Below are positions 8,026 to 17,000 of a stretch of 64,000 bases of DNA, in pieces; the stretch's first letter is position 1; the number at the start of each line of letters is the position of its first letter. The translations under genes were made by a program, and so were the position numbers. This DNA comes from Sinohyriopsis cumingii. Taxonomy: Eukaryota; Mollusca; Bivalvia; Unionida; Unionidae. The stretch is taken from positions 73,426,809 to 73,490,808 of the forward strand of contig CM068827.1 of NCBI GenBank assembly GCA_028554795.2. Reading direction: 5' to 3'. Below the pieces are notes generated by a model. That model searched no databases. It saw nothing but the letters and a program-made list of their open reading frames with translations, and was not told the DNA's origin.

Positions 8026-8652
8026 TTAATAAGGCACCCACTCTTGGAAGAGGCTACTCTTTTTCTCTTGGGGTACTTTCTTGGATTGCAATGCTTTGCG
8101 TGTGCGACCGGCAATAGGTGTTGAAGAGGAGGATATCTGAGCGGGGGATATCGGTTCTTGTTTCACTTCTGTCTTCACTTCTGTCTTCACTTTCTTTTTC
8201 TCTTGTGATGAAGGGGTGGCCATCATCTTTTTAATCCATCCAATTCTGGAGGTAGGTGGTGTTGTTAACTTGCGTACTTTTTCTGGTGGAGTTTGAAACC
8301 CTTCTTCTTCTTCTTCTCCTTTTTCTGTCTTGGTCACTGGTACTCTTACTGGTACTGGTGATGGTGCTGGACTTTTCATCATGGTCTTAAAATCTTTCAG
8401 AGTGGGTAGAGCTGTTTCGTCTAATGCCTTCTGGTGAAAGAGTTGCAGTCGTTGCAAGAGTTGACCGTACTTTTGCGATTTTTCTGTTTCGGACAAATCT
8501 TGGCGATCCATCAAGGACTGCAATTCGTGTTGTAACTGGGACATTTCGCTCAAATTGGGATTGGGAGGTAAATGCGGGGTGCGTTGTTCTTGCCACCGAT
8601 GGTATTCCATCCATCGTTTGTAAGGCACTAAAGCTAGTTTTCGTCCTTCCAT
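8026..8652 (-). CDS. Conserved Polinton protein, PC-like
   Basis: 208 aa. The N-terminus (GRKLALVPYKRWMEYHRWQEQ) and the helical block LQSLMDRQDLSETEKSQKYGQLLQRLQ recall a conserved but uncharacterised protein of animal Polintons. The C-terminal half is Ser/Pro/Lys-rich and probably disordered (KKVKTEVKTEVKQEP). A GATAAAAAG element lies about 45 nt upstream. Role unknown, perhaps virion core. Confidence 0.65.
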   Translation of the reverse strand: MEGRKLALVPYKRWMEYHRWQEQRTPHLPPNPNLSEMSQLQHELQSLMDRQDLSETEKSQKYGQLLQRLQLFHQKALDETALPTLKDFKTMMKSPAPSPVPVRVPVTKTEKGEEEEEGFQTPPEKVRKLTTPPTSRIGWIKKMMATPSSQEKKKVKTEVKTEVKQEPISPAQISSSSTPIAGRTRKALQSKKVPQEKKSSLFQEWVPY

Positions 8653-8701
8653 GGGGTTGTCAGGGGTCGATTCTGAGATCTTGGGACTTCCGAAGGCCTT
8701 T

Positions 8702-9088
8702 TTATCTTGCTCCCACCAGTCCTCCCAACATGGTTCCCAAGACTCCTTTCAGTATGGGGCCTAACAAGAGAGGCAAAATGCCTCCACGTTGGACCAACAT
8801 CTTCTTTTTTTGACGAATGGGAATTTTCTTTCGAACCATTTGGCGAAGAACGTGACGATGTTTGCTTAAGCATTGTTTCTGGTGTTTGGACAAAGGGATC
8901 GTGCCTTTCAAAACGTTCAAACAACATTCGCACACGGTATCGATGACCTCTTTGGAGTTCGATTGAATGAGTTTTTTTCGTAGAGGTGGAGAAGCTTTGG
9001 ACAGGACAGATAACATGACCCCATGTTTGGCTAAACGTGGTGGCAGTCCTTTCCTTTTCTTTCCTTGGGGTTTTCTGGAGGGTGACAT
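8702..9088 (-). CDS. Polinton basic protein with hydrophobic C-terminus
   Basis: 128 aa from the ATG at 9088. This start is preferred because a TATAAAAAA box at 9144-9152 stands about 60 nt upstream; the open frame extends to 9169. The middle (VCECCLNVLKGTIPLSKHQKQ, then a basic KKIPIRQKKKMLVQ) and the end GGILPLLLGPILKGVLGTML form a pattern I associate with small Polinton proteins. The C-terminal helix could insert in membrane, like adenovirus pVI. It is distantly similar to the N-terminal third of the next gene. Confidence 0.65.
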   Translation of the reverse strand: MSPSRKPQGKKRKGLPPRLAKHGVMLSVLSKASPPLRKKLIQSNSKEVIDTVCECCLNVLKGTIPLSKHQKQCLSKHRHVLRQMVRKKIPIRQKKKMLVQRGGILPLLLGPILKGVLGTMLGGLVGAR

Positions 9089-9143
9089 CTTTGAGTCTTC
9101 AGGAGCACCAAAAAAACACTGATACCCTACTTGGTCACAGGCC

Positions 9144-9152
9144 TTTTTTATA
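9144..9152 (-). promoter_or_regulatory. TATAAAAAA box for the gene at 8702-9088
   Basis: Minus strand, about 56 nt upstream of the ATG at 9088. It overlaps the stop codon of the upstream core-like gene. Confidence 0.6.
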
Positions 9153-10098
9153 CTGGAACGCGTCGCCACTGATTGTCTTTACGTCGTACCAGTTTGAGGA
9201 CAGGCATGACACGTCGTGCAGGGGTACGTAACGGACTAAATCGAGCCAGTTCTTGCTTGGACAAATCCAGTAAACTTTGTAACATGCCCGATCTTTCTTG
9301 GACTTTGATTTTGGGAGAAGGTACTTTGTGAGCAGCAGCCACTGCCACTAAATTGGAGGGTCCTGCCACTGGGGAAGTTCTTTTGGGGGTCATCAACGGA
9401 GAAGTTCTTGGTGTGATCAACGTCTCCAAGTACTCTTCAGTTCTTGGTGTCATCAACGGAGAAGTGGATAAACGTGAGGCTGCAGGAGACGCAGTCACCG
9501 CCGTGGCAGGTCGTGGTTTGCGAGTGTAAGGTTGCGTCCTGGCCGAAGTGCCTCTCTTGCGACTAGTTTTCTTCTGTGGACTTTTCTTTTTCTGGGGACT
9601 TTTTCTCTGTTTCTTTTTCTGGGGGCTTCTTTTCTTTTTCCGGGGTGGTGGTGTCTGATCAGAGGAGGGTCCTGCCACTGGAGAAGTTCTCCTTGGGGAC
9701 CTGGTCTTTTTCTTCTTCTTGGGGCTTCGTTGGACTTTTTTCTTGGGTATAACTTTGGGGGCATTAGGATCCCATCTTAAGAGAGAGCGAATGATGACCC
9801 CTCCTAGAGTACCGCTCCCTCCAGGTCTCAAAATGATTTGTTTTTTGGTTTGAGTGTCGATGCGGGGATCGGCCAGTTGGACGAAAGCGACTTTGTTTCG
9901 ATCGAAAAAGCGTTTGGTTTGATGAGGAATCTGAATGATTCCTTGGAGTATTTGACGTGCCGTCACCGTGAACCATCGTAAGACTTCTTTGAGACTAGCT
10001 TCTAAGACACGAGCTCGTGTTTGTGGATTTTTTTCTCGACTGATGCCATACAAGGCACGAATCAATTTGACGGGAAGATGCGACTGAAGGGACGTCAT
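9148..10098 (-). CDS. Polinton lysine/serine/proline-rich core-like protein
   Basis: 316 aa. Residues 1-110 form a conserved region (ARQILQGIIQIPHQTKRFFD, FVQLADPRIDTQTKKQIILR, GGSGTLGGVIIRSL) related to the protein at 8702-9088. Residues about 115-180 are SPKKKK/SPQKKK repeats typical of DNA-condensing core or histone-H1-like tails. Duplicated blocks RTSPVAGPS and SPLMTP follow. It probably compacts the element's DNA; this is inferred from composition. A TATAAAAAC box lies 38 nt upstream. Confidence 0.65.
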   Translation of the reverse strand: MTSLQSHLPVKLIRALYGISREKNPQTRARVLEASLKEVLRWFTVTARQILQGIIQIPHQTKRFFDRNKVAFVQLADPRIDTQTKKQIILRPGGSGTLGGVIIRSLLRWDPNAPKVIPKKKVQRSPKKKKKTRSPRRTSPVAGPSSDQTPPPRKKKRSPQKKKQRKSPQKKKSPQKKTSRKRGTSARTQPYTRKPRPATAVTASPAASRLSTSPLMTPRTEEYLETLITPRTSPLMTPKRTSPVAGPSNLVAVAAAHKVPSPKIKVQERSGMLQSLLDLSKQELARFSPLRTPARRVMPVLKLVRRKDNQWRRVPV

Positions 10099-10135
10099 GT
10101 TGACGTTGTGTTAGACAGACGAAAAAGGGTCTGAG

Positions 10136-10144
10136 GTTTTTATA
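10136..10144 (-). promoter_or_regulatory. TATAAAAAC box for the core-like gene
   Basis: Minus strand, 38 nt upstream of the ATG at 10098, in the short gap after the ATPase gene. Confidence 0.6.
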
Positions 10145-10151
10145 GATTTTT

Positions 10152-10895
10152 TTATGGGGAGTGAAATGAAGTCGAGGACGGAGACGTGTACAGGACAGGC
10201 CCTCCGTCTCGGCACCAGTGGTGAAACAAGTGGGTACGAAATCGCAAATCCTCGGGAGTCGTAGGTTTCAAATCGACGAGTAAATAGGCGTGTGGTGTTT
10301 GAGTGGCATCGTCGTACGCCTGAGTCAGCCAAGACGTTCCTAACTGTTTGGCTAAGACTTGCACTTGCGATTTATCTCGAGGGCTTTTAAACAAGACCAC
10401 GTAATGCGCATTGAGACTGATGGTACGATGGGCTTTACTTTGTTGAAACAAATTTTGGGTGATGTAAACGACACTGGCATTACGGTGATGCCCTTTGCGC
10501 GTGAACCACAGTTTAATTTCTTCTTCGTCTTCTCCTAACATGTCGTCGAAAATGACCAAATAGGTTTGACGGGAGTCAGAGACGATGCTGTCGTCTTCTT
10601 TAGGAATGCCTTCCACAAACACGATGGAATCGCCTTGACTTTCTCGCAAGAGGTTGTACGCCGATTGCCACTCTTTGTAACACCACACGATCCGTTGAGG
10701 TGGCCGATCGATCAAATGATGTTTATGTTCGATCAAACGTTTGACGAATTCGGTTTTGCCTGAACCGCTAGGTCAAGCAATGAGCATGTTAAAGGAATGG
10801 CGAAGATACAAAGCCTCCCAACTGGCACGATCTAAGTGTTCGTCGATGACTTTGACAGTAGAGGAAGAGGGAGCAGAGACAGCAGAGGTAGCCAT
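10152..10895 (-). pseudogene. Polinton genome-packaging ATPase (ATP), looks broken
   Basis: An FtsK/HerA-type ATPase of the family that pumps DNA into capsids. The Walker A core GSGKTEF is seen, and Walker B (YLVIFDDMLGE) with a following hydrophobic strand (ASVVYITQNLFQQ), then LNAHYVVLFKSPRDKSQV, all hallmarks of the Polinton/adenovirus IVa2-like branch. The start at the ATG 10895 is supported by a GTATATAAAC box 46 nt upstream. The copy seems to have about one break. Length and order are otherwise typical. Confidence 0.88.
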
Positions 10896-10940
10896 TGTGT
10901 GAGAAATGTCACTTGTGACACGAAAACAAACAAGACAAGA

Positions 10941-10950
10941 GTTTATATAC
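10941..10950 (-). promoter_or_regulatory. TATA box of the ATPase gene
   Basis: GTATATAAAC on the minus strand, 46 nt before the ATG at 10895. Confidence 0.6.
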
Positions 10951-10964
10951 TTTTTCAGAACACG

Positions 10965-10970
10965 TTTATT
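10965..10970 (-). terminator. Polyadenylation signal upstream of the ATPase gene
   Basis: AATAAA on the minus strand, 13 nt after the stop codon of the gene at 10983. It probably serves the accessory transcripts from 11700 to 10983. Confidence 0.55.
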
Positions 10971-10982
10971 GAATGTTTTTTT

Positions 10983-11276
10983 TTAAACATGAATACGAAA
11001 GACAAAAATACATAAAAGCCAAAGGCTTAAGTACAAGAATAAAAGGCACATGATAACCATTAACGTGGAATAAAAACAAGTGTCTGTACAACAACAACAT
11101 GTTTTGGGTAATGTTCTAACCAGTTCTATAGTAGGGGGTAAGGTCACACAAGTGTCCTCCCGAAAGGGTCTTTCAGGCCTGTCCACGACAGTCCCGTCCT
11201 GGGTGACGGGTTCTTCTGGCACCGTCACTAACACGGGTTGAAAAGTAGCTTTTTTCCTTGAACAACTCTCGTGCAT
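10983..11276 (-). CDS. Polinton accessory protein with C-terminal membrane anchor
   Basis: 97 aa from the ATG at 11276; an ATG at 11333 is an alternative. The N-terminal half is acidic and proline-rich. A run of four Cys (KTCCCCTDTC) precedes a strong hydrophobic segment (LMVIMCLLFLYLSLWLLCIF) at the end, so a tail-anchored or single-pass membrane protein is likely. It overlaps the frame at 11173-11496, as is common in compact viral genomes. No homologue is recognised. Confidence 0.5.
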   Translation of the reverse strand: MHESCSRKKATFQPVLVTVPEEPVTQDGTVVDRPERPFREDTCVTLPPTIELVRTLPKTCCCCTDTCFYSTLMVIMCLLFLYLSLWLLCIFVFRIHV

Positions 11277-11496
11277 ACTGGGCCACTTCATGGGTCCAAG
11301 CCTCAAAACCCCATTCTTTCCAGGCACGGACATCTGTCCAATGGGGATGTAAATCACAAGCTACACACACATCGTCATACACGTCTTGGGTAGCTAAAAG
11401 TTGACGAATCTTTTTTTCCTGTTGAGGTCGAGAAGTATCCAGATGAAAACGCAAGGCTTTGAGCAAAAGGAGTTTTTCGTGACCATTTAAGGCCAT
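11173..11496 (-). CDS. Polinton accessory ORF, unknown
   Basis: 107 aa from the ATG at 11496. It is helical (EKLLLLKALRFHLD, KKIRQLLATQD) with VCVACDLHPHWTDVRAWKEW in the middle, and overlaps both neighbouring frames. The two Cys followed by His could bind zinc. No known family is recognised, and the overlap with 10983-11276 means one of the two may not be translated. Confidence 0.4.
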   Translation of the reverse strand: MALNGHEKLLLLKALRFHLDTSRPQQEKKIRQLLATQDVYDDVCVACDLHPHWTDVRAWKEWGFEAWTHEVAQYARELFKEKSYFSTRVSDGARRTRHPGRDCRGQA

Positions 11497-11699
11497 TGAG
11501 GTGGTAAGTACTGATCGTAAAGAGTCCACAAAGAATCGGCTGGTAAACGAAATCCCAGAAAACAAGTCACTAAGACACACACCACTTGTCGTCCCAAATT
11601 GAATGGATACAGTTCTTGTAATAATCGATGGTAATGATCCACGGTTTGAATATGGTCATTGAGTTTCTTCCACGGAATCTGTTCAATAATATATGACAT
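11487..11699 (-). CDS. Polinton accessory small ORF, unknown
   Basis: 70 aa from the ATG at 11699 (an ATG at 11711 is in frame). It has hydrophobic helices (QVVCVLVTCFLGFRL). Its stop overlaps the start of the gene at 11173-11496 by 10 bp, and a TATAAAA box lies 22 nt upstream. Not recognised. Confidence 0.4.
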   Translation of the reverse strand: MSYIIEQIPWKKLNDHIQTVDHYHRLLQELYPFNLGRQVVCVLVTCFLGFRLPADSLWTLYDQYLPPQWP

Positions 11700-12180
11700 A
11701 ATCCGTGGCATGGCAACTTGATTTTATAGTGTCTTTGTTTCGGAAGCAATAAAGGTAATTTCTAACCAAACATGTTCGTTCTCCAGTAGGGAATTTAAAT
11801 GTTACATACTGTAACTGAAACGTCAGAGTTTGTCTAGATGTTTCGTCTTTTTCTAAGCAGATTCCATGTAACAAATGTTGGTAATCCTTTAACTCGTCTT
11901 CCTCAATACGTTACAGTAAGTGAATCTCGAAGTAACCAAAATTGCGAACGTCTAGTCCATCATCATCCCCAAACTGAAAGTGTTCAACAAGGTCTGACCA
12001 CTGAAAAAATTTCTGACGAATCAGTCCTCTTATACGATTCAGGTACCAGTGGTTAAAGATCTGGTGACGTAACGGATGCAATTGTTCTTTACGTTTCACT
12101 TGTATTTTCACCAGCTCTCGGTAAATCCTTTCTCTCAACTCCTCAGGCAAGCCCAAAATGTTCTCTTGTAAAGTATCCAT
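11683..12180 (-). pseudogene. F-box-like family copy A, looks broken
   Basis: It starts at the ATG 12180. The first 60 residues (ENILGLPEELRERIYRELVK, then KRKEQLHPLRH) are nearly the same as in copies B and C, and its C-terminal region resembles that of copy C (TGERTCLVRNYLYCFR versus DTEVKPCLCKQYISC). It seems to have about one break. The LPxELRxxIYREL core resembles an F-box or F-box-like motif, which would recruit SKP1/cullin ubiquitin ligase; the match is by eye only. Confidence 0.55.
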
Positions 12181-12415
12181 AAGTATATACACTGTTTTTG
12201 GAATCGTTGGGTGGTGGCCAATAGTCTCGTTTAACTTTGTGCCTAATGTAATATCCACTCATAATCAGTCTTCTTGTACTTTGGAACAGAGCATAATTTA
12301 AAAACGGATGAATCACTTTGAGTTTGCGTTTCACTTGTATTTTGATCAGTTCTCGGTAAATGCGTTCTCTTAACTCCACAGGCAAAGCACGAATGTTCTC
12401 TAGCAAAGTATCCAT
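12143..12415 (-). CDS. F-box-like family copy B
   Basis: 90 aa from the ATG at 12415. Residues 1-31 (ENIRALPVELRERIYRELIK, IQVKRK) match copies A and C; the rest is shorter and diverged. It may be a truncated paralogue. It overlaps the start of copy A by 38 bp. Confidence 0.5.
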   Translation of the reverse strand: MDTLLENIRALPVELRERIYRELIKIQVKRKLKVIHPFLNYALFQSTRRLIMSGYYIRHKVKRDYWPPPNDSKNSVYTYGYFTREHFGLA

Positions 12416-12427
12416 GAATAGGTCAAA

Positions 12428-12883
12428 CTAAATCCTCTTTGGTCTGACACAAGATATGTACTGTTTGCACAAACATGGTTTTACTTCAGTGTCGAATTTA
12501 AATCCTTTAGTCACTAATTTGCACATTACAATTCGTTCAGAAGTTTCCTCTTTCACTAAGTTGACATTGTGTTCAAGATGTTGGTAATTCGTTAACTCTT
12601 CCTCTGGAATTCGATGCAGTAAGTTTACAATGATGTAGGTAGAATCGTCCATAACAAACCAATCCTTTTTAAAACTAGAGGATCGTTCATCAATGTCTCT
12701 CCGATGGAACACTTTCAATTGAATCAATCCTTGTATAGCCTTCAGGTACCAGTGGTTCAAACACCGGTGACGTAACGGATGCAATTGTTCTTTACGTTTC
12801 ACTTGTATTTTGACCAGCTCTCGGTAAATGCGTTCTCTCAACTCCACAGGCAAAGCACGAATGTTCTCTTGTAAAGAATCCAT
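12428..12883 (-). CDS. F-box-like family copy C
   Basis: 151 aa from the ATG at 12883, the longest copy. It has an N-terminal F-box-like helix pair (ENIRALPVELRERIYRELVK), a basic linker (KRKEQLHPLRHRCLNHWYLK), and a C-terminal part ending with several Cys (KPCLCKQYISCVRPKRI). Because all copies keep the same N-terminus and vary downstream, the family looks like a partner-recruiting module with variable target binding. A viral F-box protein would redirect host protein degradation; that is inference. Confidence 0.55.
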   Translation of the reverse strand: MDSLQENIRALPVELRERIYRELVKIQVKRKEQLHPLRHRCLNHWYLKAIQGLIQLKVFHRRDIDERSSSFKKDWFVMDDSTYIIVNLLHRIPEEELTNYQHLEHNVNLVKEETSERIVMCKLVTKGFKFDTEVKPCLCKQYISCVRPKRI

Positions 12884-12905
12884 GAACAGATTATGGTAAG
12901 TTACT

Positions 12906-13163
12906 TCAATGTCTCGGTCCCACTAAGGGTAAGTAAAGACAATTCGGTGACCATCGAGCATGTTCTACGTAGGCCGAATCTTGCGGTTCCCAGTGGTGAA
13001 GTGACACACCGCAACTGAAGCACTTGACTTTATCTCCTTCGTCCAAGTAGAAAAATCCGGCTCTGGCTAATTCTTCGGGGGTCGGTCCTCCCAGATACTT
13101 AGGCCATTTTCCTTTGAACGATTGAAGACGATTTTCAAAGTCGCAGTATTCCGACAAACGCAC
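12906..13163 (-). CDS. BIR domain (IAP-like) fragment, copy 2
   Basis: 85 codons of clear baculoviral IAP repeat: RLQSFKGKWP, then ARAGFFYLDEGDKVKCFSCG, WEPQDSAYVEHARWSPNCLYL, with the CxxC-His-Cys zinc ligands. It is similar to the BIR gene at 13597-14055 and looks partial or broken. BIR proteins block caspases and death signalling. No RING domain follows. Confidence 0.75.
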   Translation of the reverse strand: MRLSEYCDFENRLQSFKGKWPKYLGGPTPEELARAGFFYLDEGDKVKCFSCGVSLHHWEPQDSAYVEHARWSPNCLYLPLVGPRH

Positions 13164-13175
13164 AGGAAACGAATA

Positions 13176-13538
13176 TTAGTCTTTCACAGGTTCGTTTCGA
13201 TGAGGGTTGAGTGACATGGGCAGGAGTTTGCTCAGGGCTGGATGATATCCGTAGGGGGGTAGACGTGAAGGTGAACATTCCCCTTTAAACCCAGTAAAGT
13301 TTCCAAGAGGACGAGCGGCATCACTTTCGCATCCCACAGGTTTGACACGCACAGCATCCCTTTCCATGATAGGGGTAGTGACACTAAAGTTCCCATGATG
13401 CTTTACGGCATCGCTCAGGTCACAGCGTACAGCATCGTACCCATCGCAAGGCTCACAATCGCATTCCACTTCCGAAGCCTCACACTTGAATTGTGCCTTT
13501 CTAAACAACTTGTTCTGTGTTTCTCTGAAAGTATTCAT
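13176..13538 (-). CDS. Polinton accessory Cys-containing protein, unknown
   Basis: 120 aa from the ATG at 13538. The first half has eight Cys (CEASEVECDCEPC among them) and could bind metal. A TATAAAAAGGGG box at 13593-13601 stands about 55 nt upstream, supporting this start. It directly precedes the BIR fragment. No homologue is recognised. Confidence 0.45.
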   Translation of the reverse strand: MNTFRETQNKLFRKAQFKCEASEVECDCEPCDGYDAVRCDLSDAVKHHGNFSVTTPIMERDAVRVKPVGCESDAARPLGNFTGFKGECSPSRLPPYGYHPALSKLLPMSLNPHRNEPVKD

Positions 13539-13593
13539 CTTGTTCGCTCGGTCTTGGTAGTCACAATGAACTATCGATCTTGACCATAGCCCC

Positions 13594-13601
13594 TTTTTAT
13601 A
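13594..13601 (-). promoter_or_regulatory. TATAAAAA box for the gene at 13176-13538
   Basis: TATAAAAA followed by GGGG on the minus strand, 55 nt upstream of the ATG at 13538. It overlaps the end of the upstream BIR gene. Confidence 0.6.
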
Positions 13602-14055
13602 CTAGTCGCAATGCAGTCTCCAGCTTGTACATCTTTCCTTTTTTACGTTTTCTATGTCCTGTTCTGGAAGGTACCGTCTCTAAGGTACCGTCAACATTGT
13701 ACCGTAGTGTGATGGGTGGAAAGGCCATAGAAAGGTAAGGGCAGTGCGGAGACCATCGAGTATGTTCCAGAATAGCTGAATCTTTATAGATACATAGATC
13801 CATTCGTAACTTCAGTCCGCAAGCGAAACACTGTACCTCGTATCCCAATCCTGACTCAGGTCCCAAGTAGACAAATCCTGTTCTAGCTAAAACATGCGAA
13901 GAAGGTAATCCTTCCCTATCCGTAGGCCATTTCTGAAACGTGTCCAATCGACGGGCACAATCACAATAGTCAGGTAAGAAGACTGGAAAATGGTAGGGTT
14001 TGAACTTGGAGTTCTCATCGGGTTTCTCACTCGATTCTTGCTGTGGCGAAGTCAT
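13597..14055 (-). CDS. BIR domain (IAP-like) protein, copy 1
   Basis: 152 aa from the ATG at 14055. One BIR domain is seen: DYCDCARRLDTFQKWP (about 29-44), LARTGFVYLGPESG (about 56-69), VQCFACGLKLRMD (about 74-86) and AILEHTRWSPHCPYL (about 94-108), with all zinc ligands (CxxC, His, Cys) present. The C-terminus is basic, without RING or CARD. Single-BIR proteins of DNA viruses can inhibit apoptosis of infected cells. A TATAAAA box lies about 36 nt upstream. The frame looks whole. Confidence 0.85.
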   Translation of the reverse strand: MTSPQQESSEKPDENSKFKPYHFPVFLPDYCDCARRLDTFQKWPTDREGLPSSHVLARTGFVYLGPESGLGYEVQCFACGLKLRMDLCIYKDSAILEHTRWSPHCPYLSMAFPPITLRYNVDGTLETVPSRTGHRKRKKGKMYKLETALRLV

Positions 14056-14078
14056 CTTTCTGGTGGGTAATTATCCTC

Positions 14079-17000
14079 TTACAACCAATGTTTTATACCA
14101 ACGTGTCCATACGGTAAGGTGAAATGATTGGGAAGTCGCACTCGCTTCTGGTACACGATTTGATAGACTTTTTCCAAGGGTCGACTGACGATGTGGTGAG
14201 TGGGTAAACGTACAATCTTGTTCGGTTGATAGGTGGTCACTTTAAAGTTTCCATCCTCTCCCGATTGCAAGGCTTCTTTCAATACCCCAAAGTTGACCAC
14301 ACGACTGGTACGATGATTCAGAGTCAGTCCTTTCACTTTGCACGTCGTGTGCACTTCTCCTTGTTCGTCCCGGTATTCGTAGCCGTAATTTTTGGGGCCG
14401 CCACTGACGAAACTTAGAATCTTGTCGTCGGGATGCTCGTCTGTCCAGGCTCCTAAACGGTCTCCTTCGATGTCAGGGTGCTGTTGACTCGGGTGATGAA
14501 TGTAAATGCAACTGTCGGTGTCAAAGTACAGGCATGAGCTGTCACGTAAGCCGCAATGATGACATTTCCAAAAGGGTCGTCTTGTACAAAGTCCAGATCT
14601 TCTTCGTAATTGACCAAGATCAAATCCTCGCGAACGACGTCCACGTGTTTCATGTATTTGGTTTTGTCGTGAATCATCTGGAAGTAGCGGGAAGGTTCTG
14701 TCAAATATTCCGTCTTGGGTAAACACGGTCGTTGTGCCATTTTACCCCACAAGCAATTTAACATCACTTTCGCAAACGATCGCCTGCCTTCGTTTTTCTC
14801 GATGTGGTCTAAAGAGATGCCTTCTTGTTCATAGTATTTCTCTTTGAATTGTATTTGGTCTTCGGGAGTGTGACACCAGGAAGGATAGCCGCTGGCTTCT
14901 TGTTTCAGTTTCAAAAAGGCATCCACGTAGTCAGCGAAAATGCCTTTCTGACTGGGATCACCCTTGTGGTACTGTTGTGTCATAGGAAAGTGGCAAATTT
15001 CGTACACTTCTAACAGTTGGTATCCCATGTCCAGAGCTTTGAACAATTCTACGCTGACCCAGGTTCCCATCAAGGCACGTTCTTCCTGGCTGTGATGGCA
15101 AGGTTGGTCCTGGTTGCACGTTTCGGCACAAGTACGGCACAAGGGAAACATCAGTTTGCCTTGACAATGGTGAGGTAAGACGGGATGGTATAGGTTCGTG
15201 GGAGGCAAAACTTTGCACTTGATCAAGCCTTCGTATTGTCGAATGTTTTTCAGGTCGATGTGTTCCGTCAACAATTGCGGGTGCCCTACAGGAAAGCGAC
15301 AATATTTGCACACGTAGGGATACAGCGAACACACGTCCAAGTATTTGATTTCTTCTCCTTTCTCTTCGTCGGCTTGGTACAACAAACAGGTGGCATTGGT
15401 CCTTCCTCCGTACAAACTATCCCTCGGGTTCAACGGGTCCATGAACTGGTAACTTTCCACGAGGCGTTTAAACTCGGGATCGGTTTTCATACGGTGATCG
15501 TACTCGTGTTCACACATTTCCACCACTTGGTATCCTTGCTGTTCTAACTTTAGGCGCCGCTGACAAGTGTCCTGGTACAAGTCTTCCATGGTCCGTTGCA
15601 AAAACTGATTTTTAGTGCTACGATCAGGGTAACAGACGGGACATCCGTAAAATAAGCAACCGTTAAACTCGTACACGATCTTGGGGTTTTCTAAGTCCCA
15701 GCCATCTACCGAATACGTTCCGATGGTCTTTTCACCCCCTCCGTTCCGGGCATGCTGAATCCATTTGTCTTCCTTGTCGCACAAGTAATGTAACCAACGT
15801 AGGGCTTTGACCGAGTATTGACGTTTGACAAAGTTGGTCGTTTGAGGGCTAATGACAGCCACGGTGTTTTCAGGCATGAATCGTTGTCGATACACTAAGG
15901 AACACGCTTTGGCAATGGTACAAGCTTCTTTCAAAGGATCGACCCCTCCGTGTTCCATGAACAGTTCTCGAAATTTTCCACAGCAACGCCGTAAAATGTC
16001 CACGTCGGAACGACAATACTTTAGCATTTCTTCCTGAAAGTCGAAAGGGTCAGAGGCGTGAGTCTGGTACCAAGCGTAGAAAGCTTCTCGTTGTTCGGTA
16101 CGCATGTTGTCGAGGTCGTAATAGTGAGCCTCAGGAAAATGGGGTAGAACGGCGTGTTGATTGGCTTCCGTATTGAAAAAGTGAGGAAAATAACCTTTAG
16201 CCATTTCTGTCATTCCAAAAGTTTTAGGCATTCGACTCAAAGGCATGGCCAAGTAACTCATCGAATCTTTAAACTGCACTTGTCCCACTTGCATGAAAAT
16301 GATTTTGGCTCCGTTCAAAGTGACTTTAGGACGTTCGGTGCCATGTTCTGTATAGTACCTCAAAAGAAACTGTCCATCGTATCCGGAGAAATTGTGAGCC
16401 ATCACTGTGGCATGACGATGACAATCTCCGTAATGTTCGATGTCCTCTTGGCTCCACGTCTTGTCGATGGGGTCTAAGACCCATTGGGCAAAATCGGCTA
16501 ACGTGTTCGGTCCCCGAAAGATTTTTTCACGCCCTCCAGGAATCTTGCTGCAATGAGGGCAATGACTGAAGATAGGTTCTTGAATGCACTTCTCGCACGC
16601 TCGATGAGCCACGCAGAAATTAGGGATGTGAATGCCGGTCTCTTGCATGCATTCGAAATCGAAAAAGATGAAATTGCCTTTCTTCTTGTAACTGTCCTCT
16701 TTCTCTGGTGGGGGTTGGTATTTTTGCACATAACATTGATGTTCCAAGTCCACGATGTGGTGACAAAAGTGACATTTTTTCTTTCCTCGACATACGTGTG
16801 CCTTGGCAGTATTGGTACATATGCCTTGTCCACAGGTAGGGCACAATCTCAGCAGTTGACAAGCACATTTCTTCTGTGAACCTTGCGTTTTCAAATGTTG
16901 TTGGTAACAGGTAGGGCTGAAAAACGTGCGCAGACAAGTTGAACAAGGCACTGGTTCTTCGCTCAGACAGGGTGGAGAGGCCAAACATCCTGGGCATTTC

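Noticed and set aside
13260-13285. Another copy of the GACGTGAAGG motif
   Set aside because: It lies inside the coding region of the gene at 13176-13538, without TATA or spacer, so it is probably chance.
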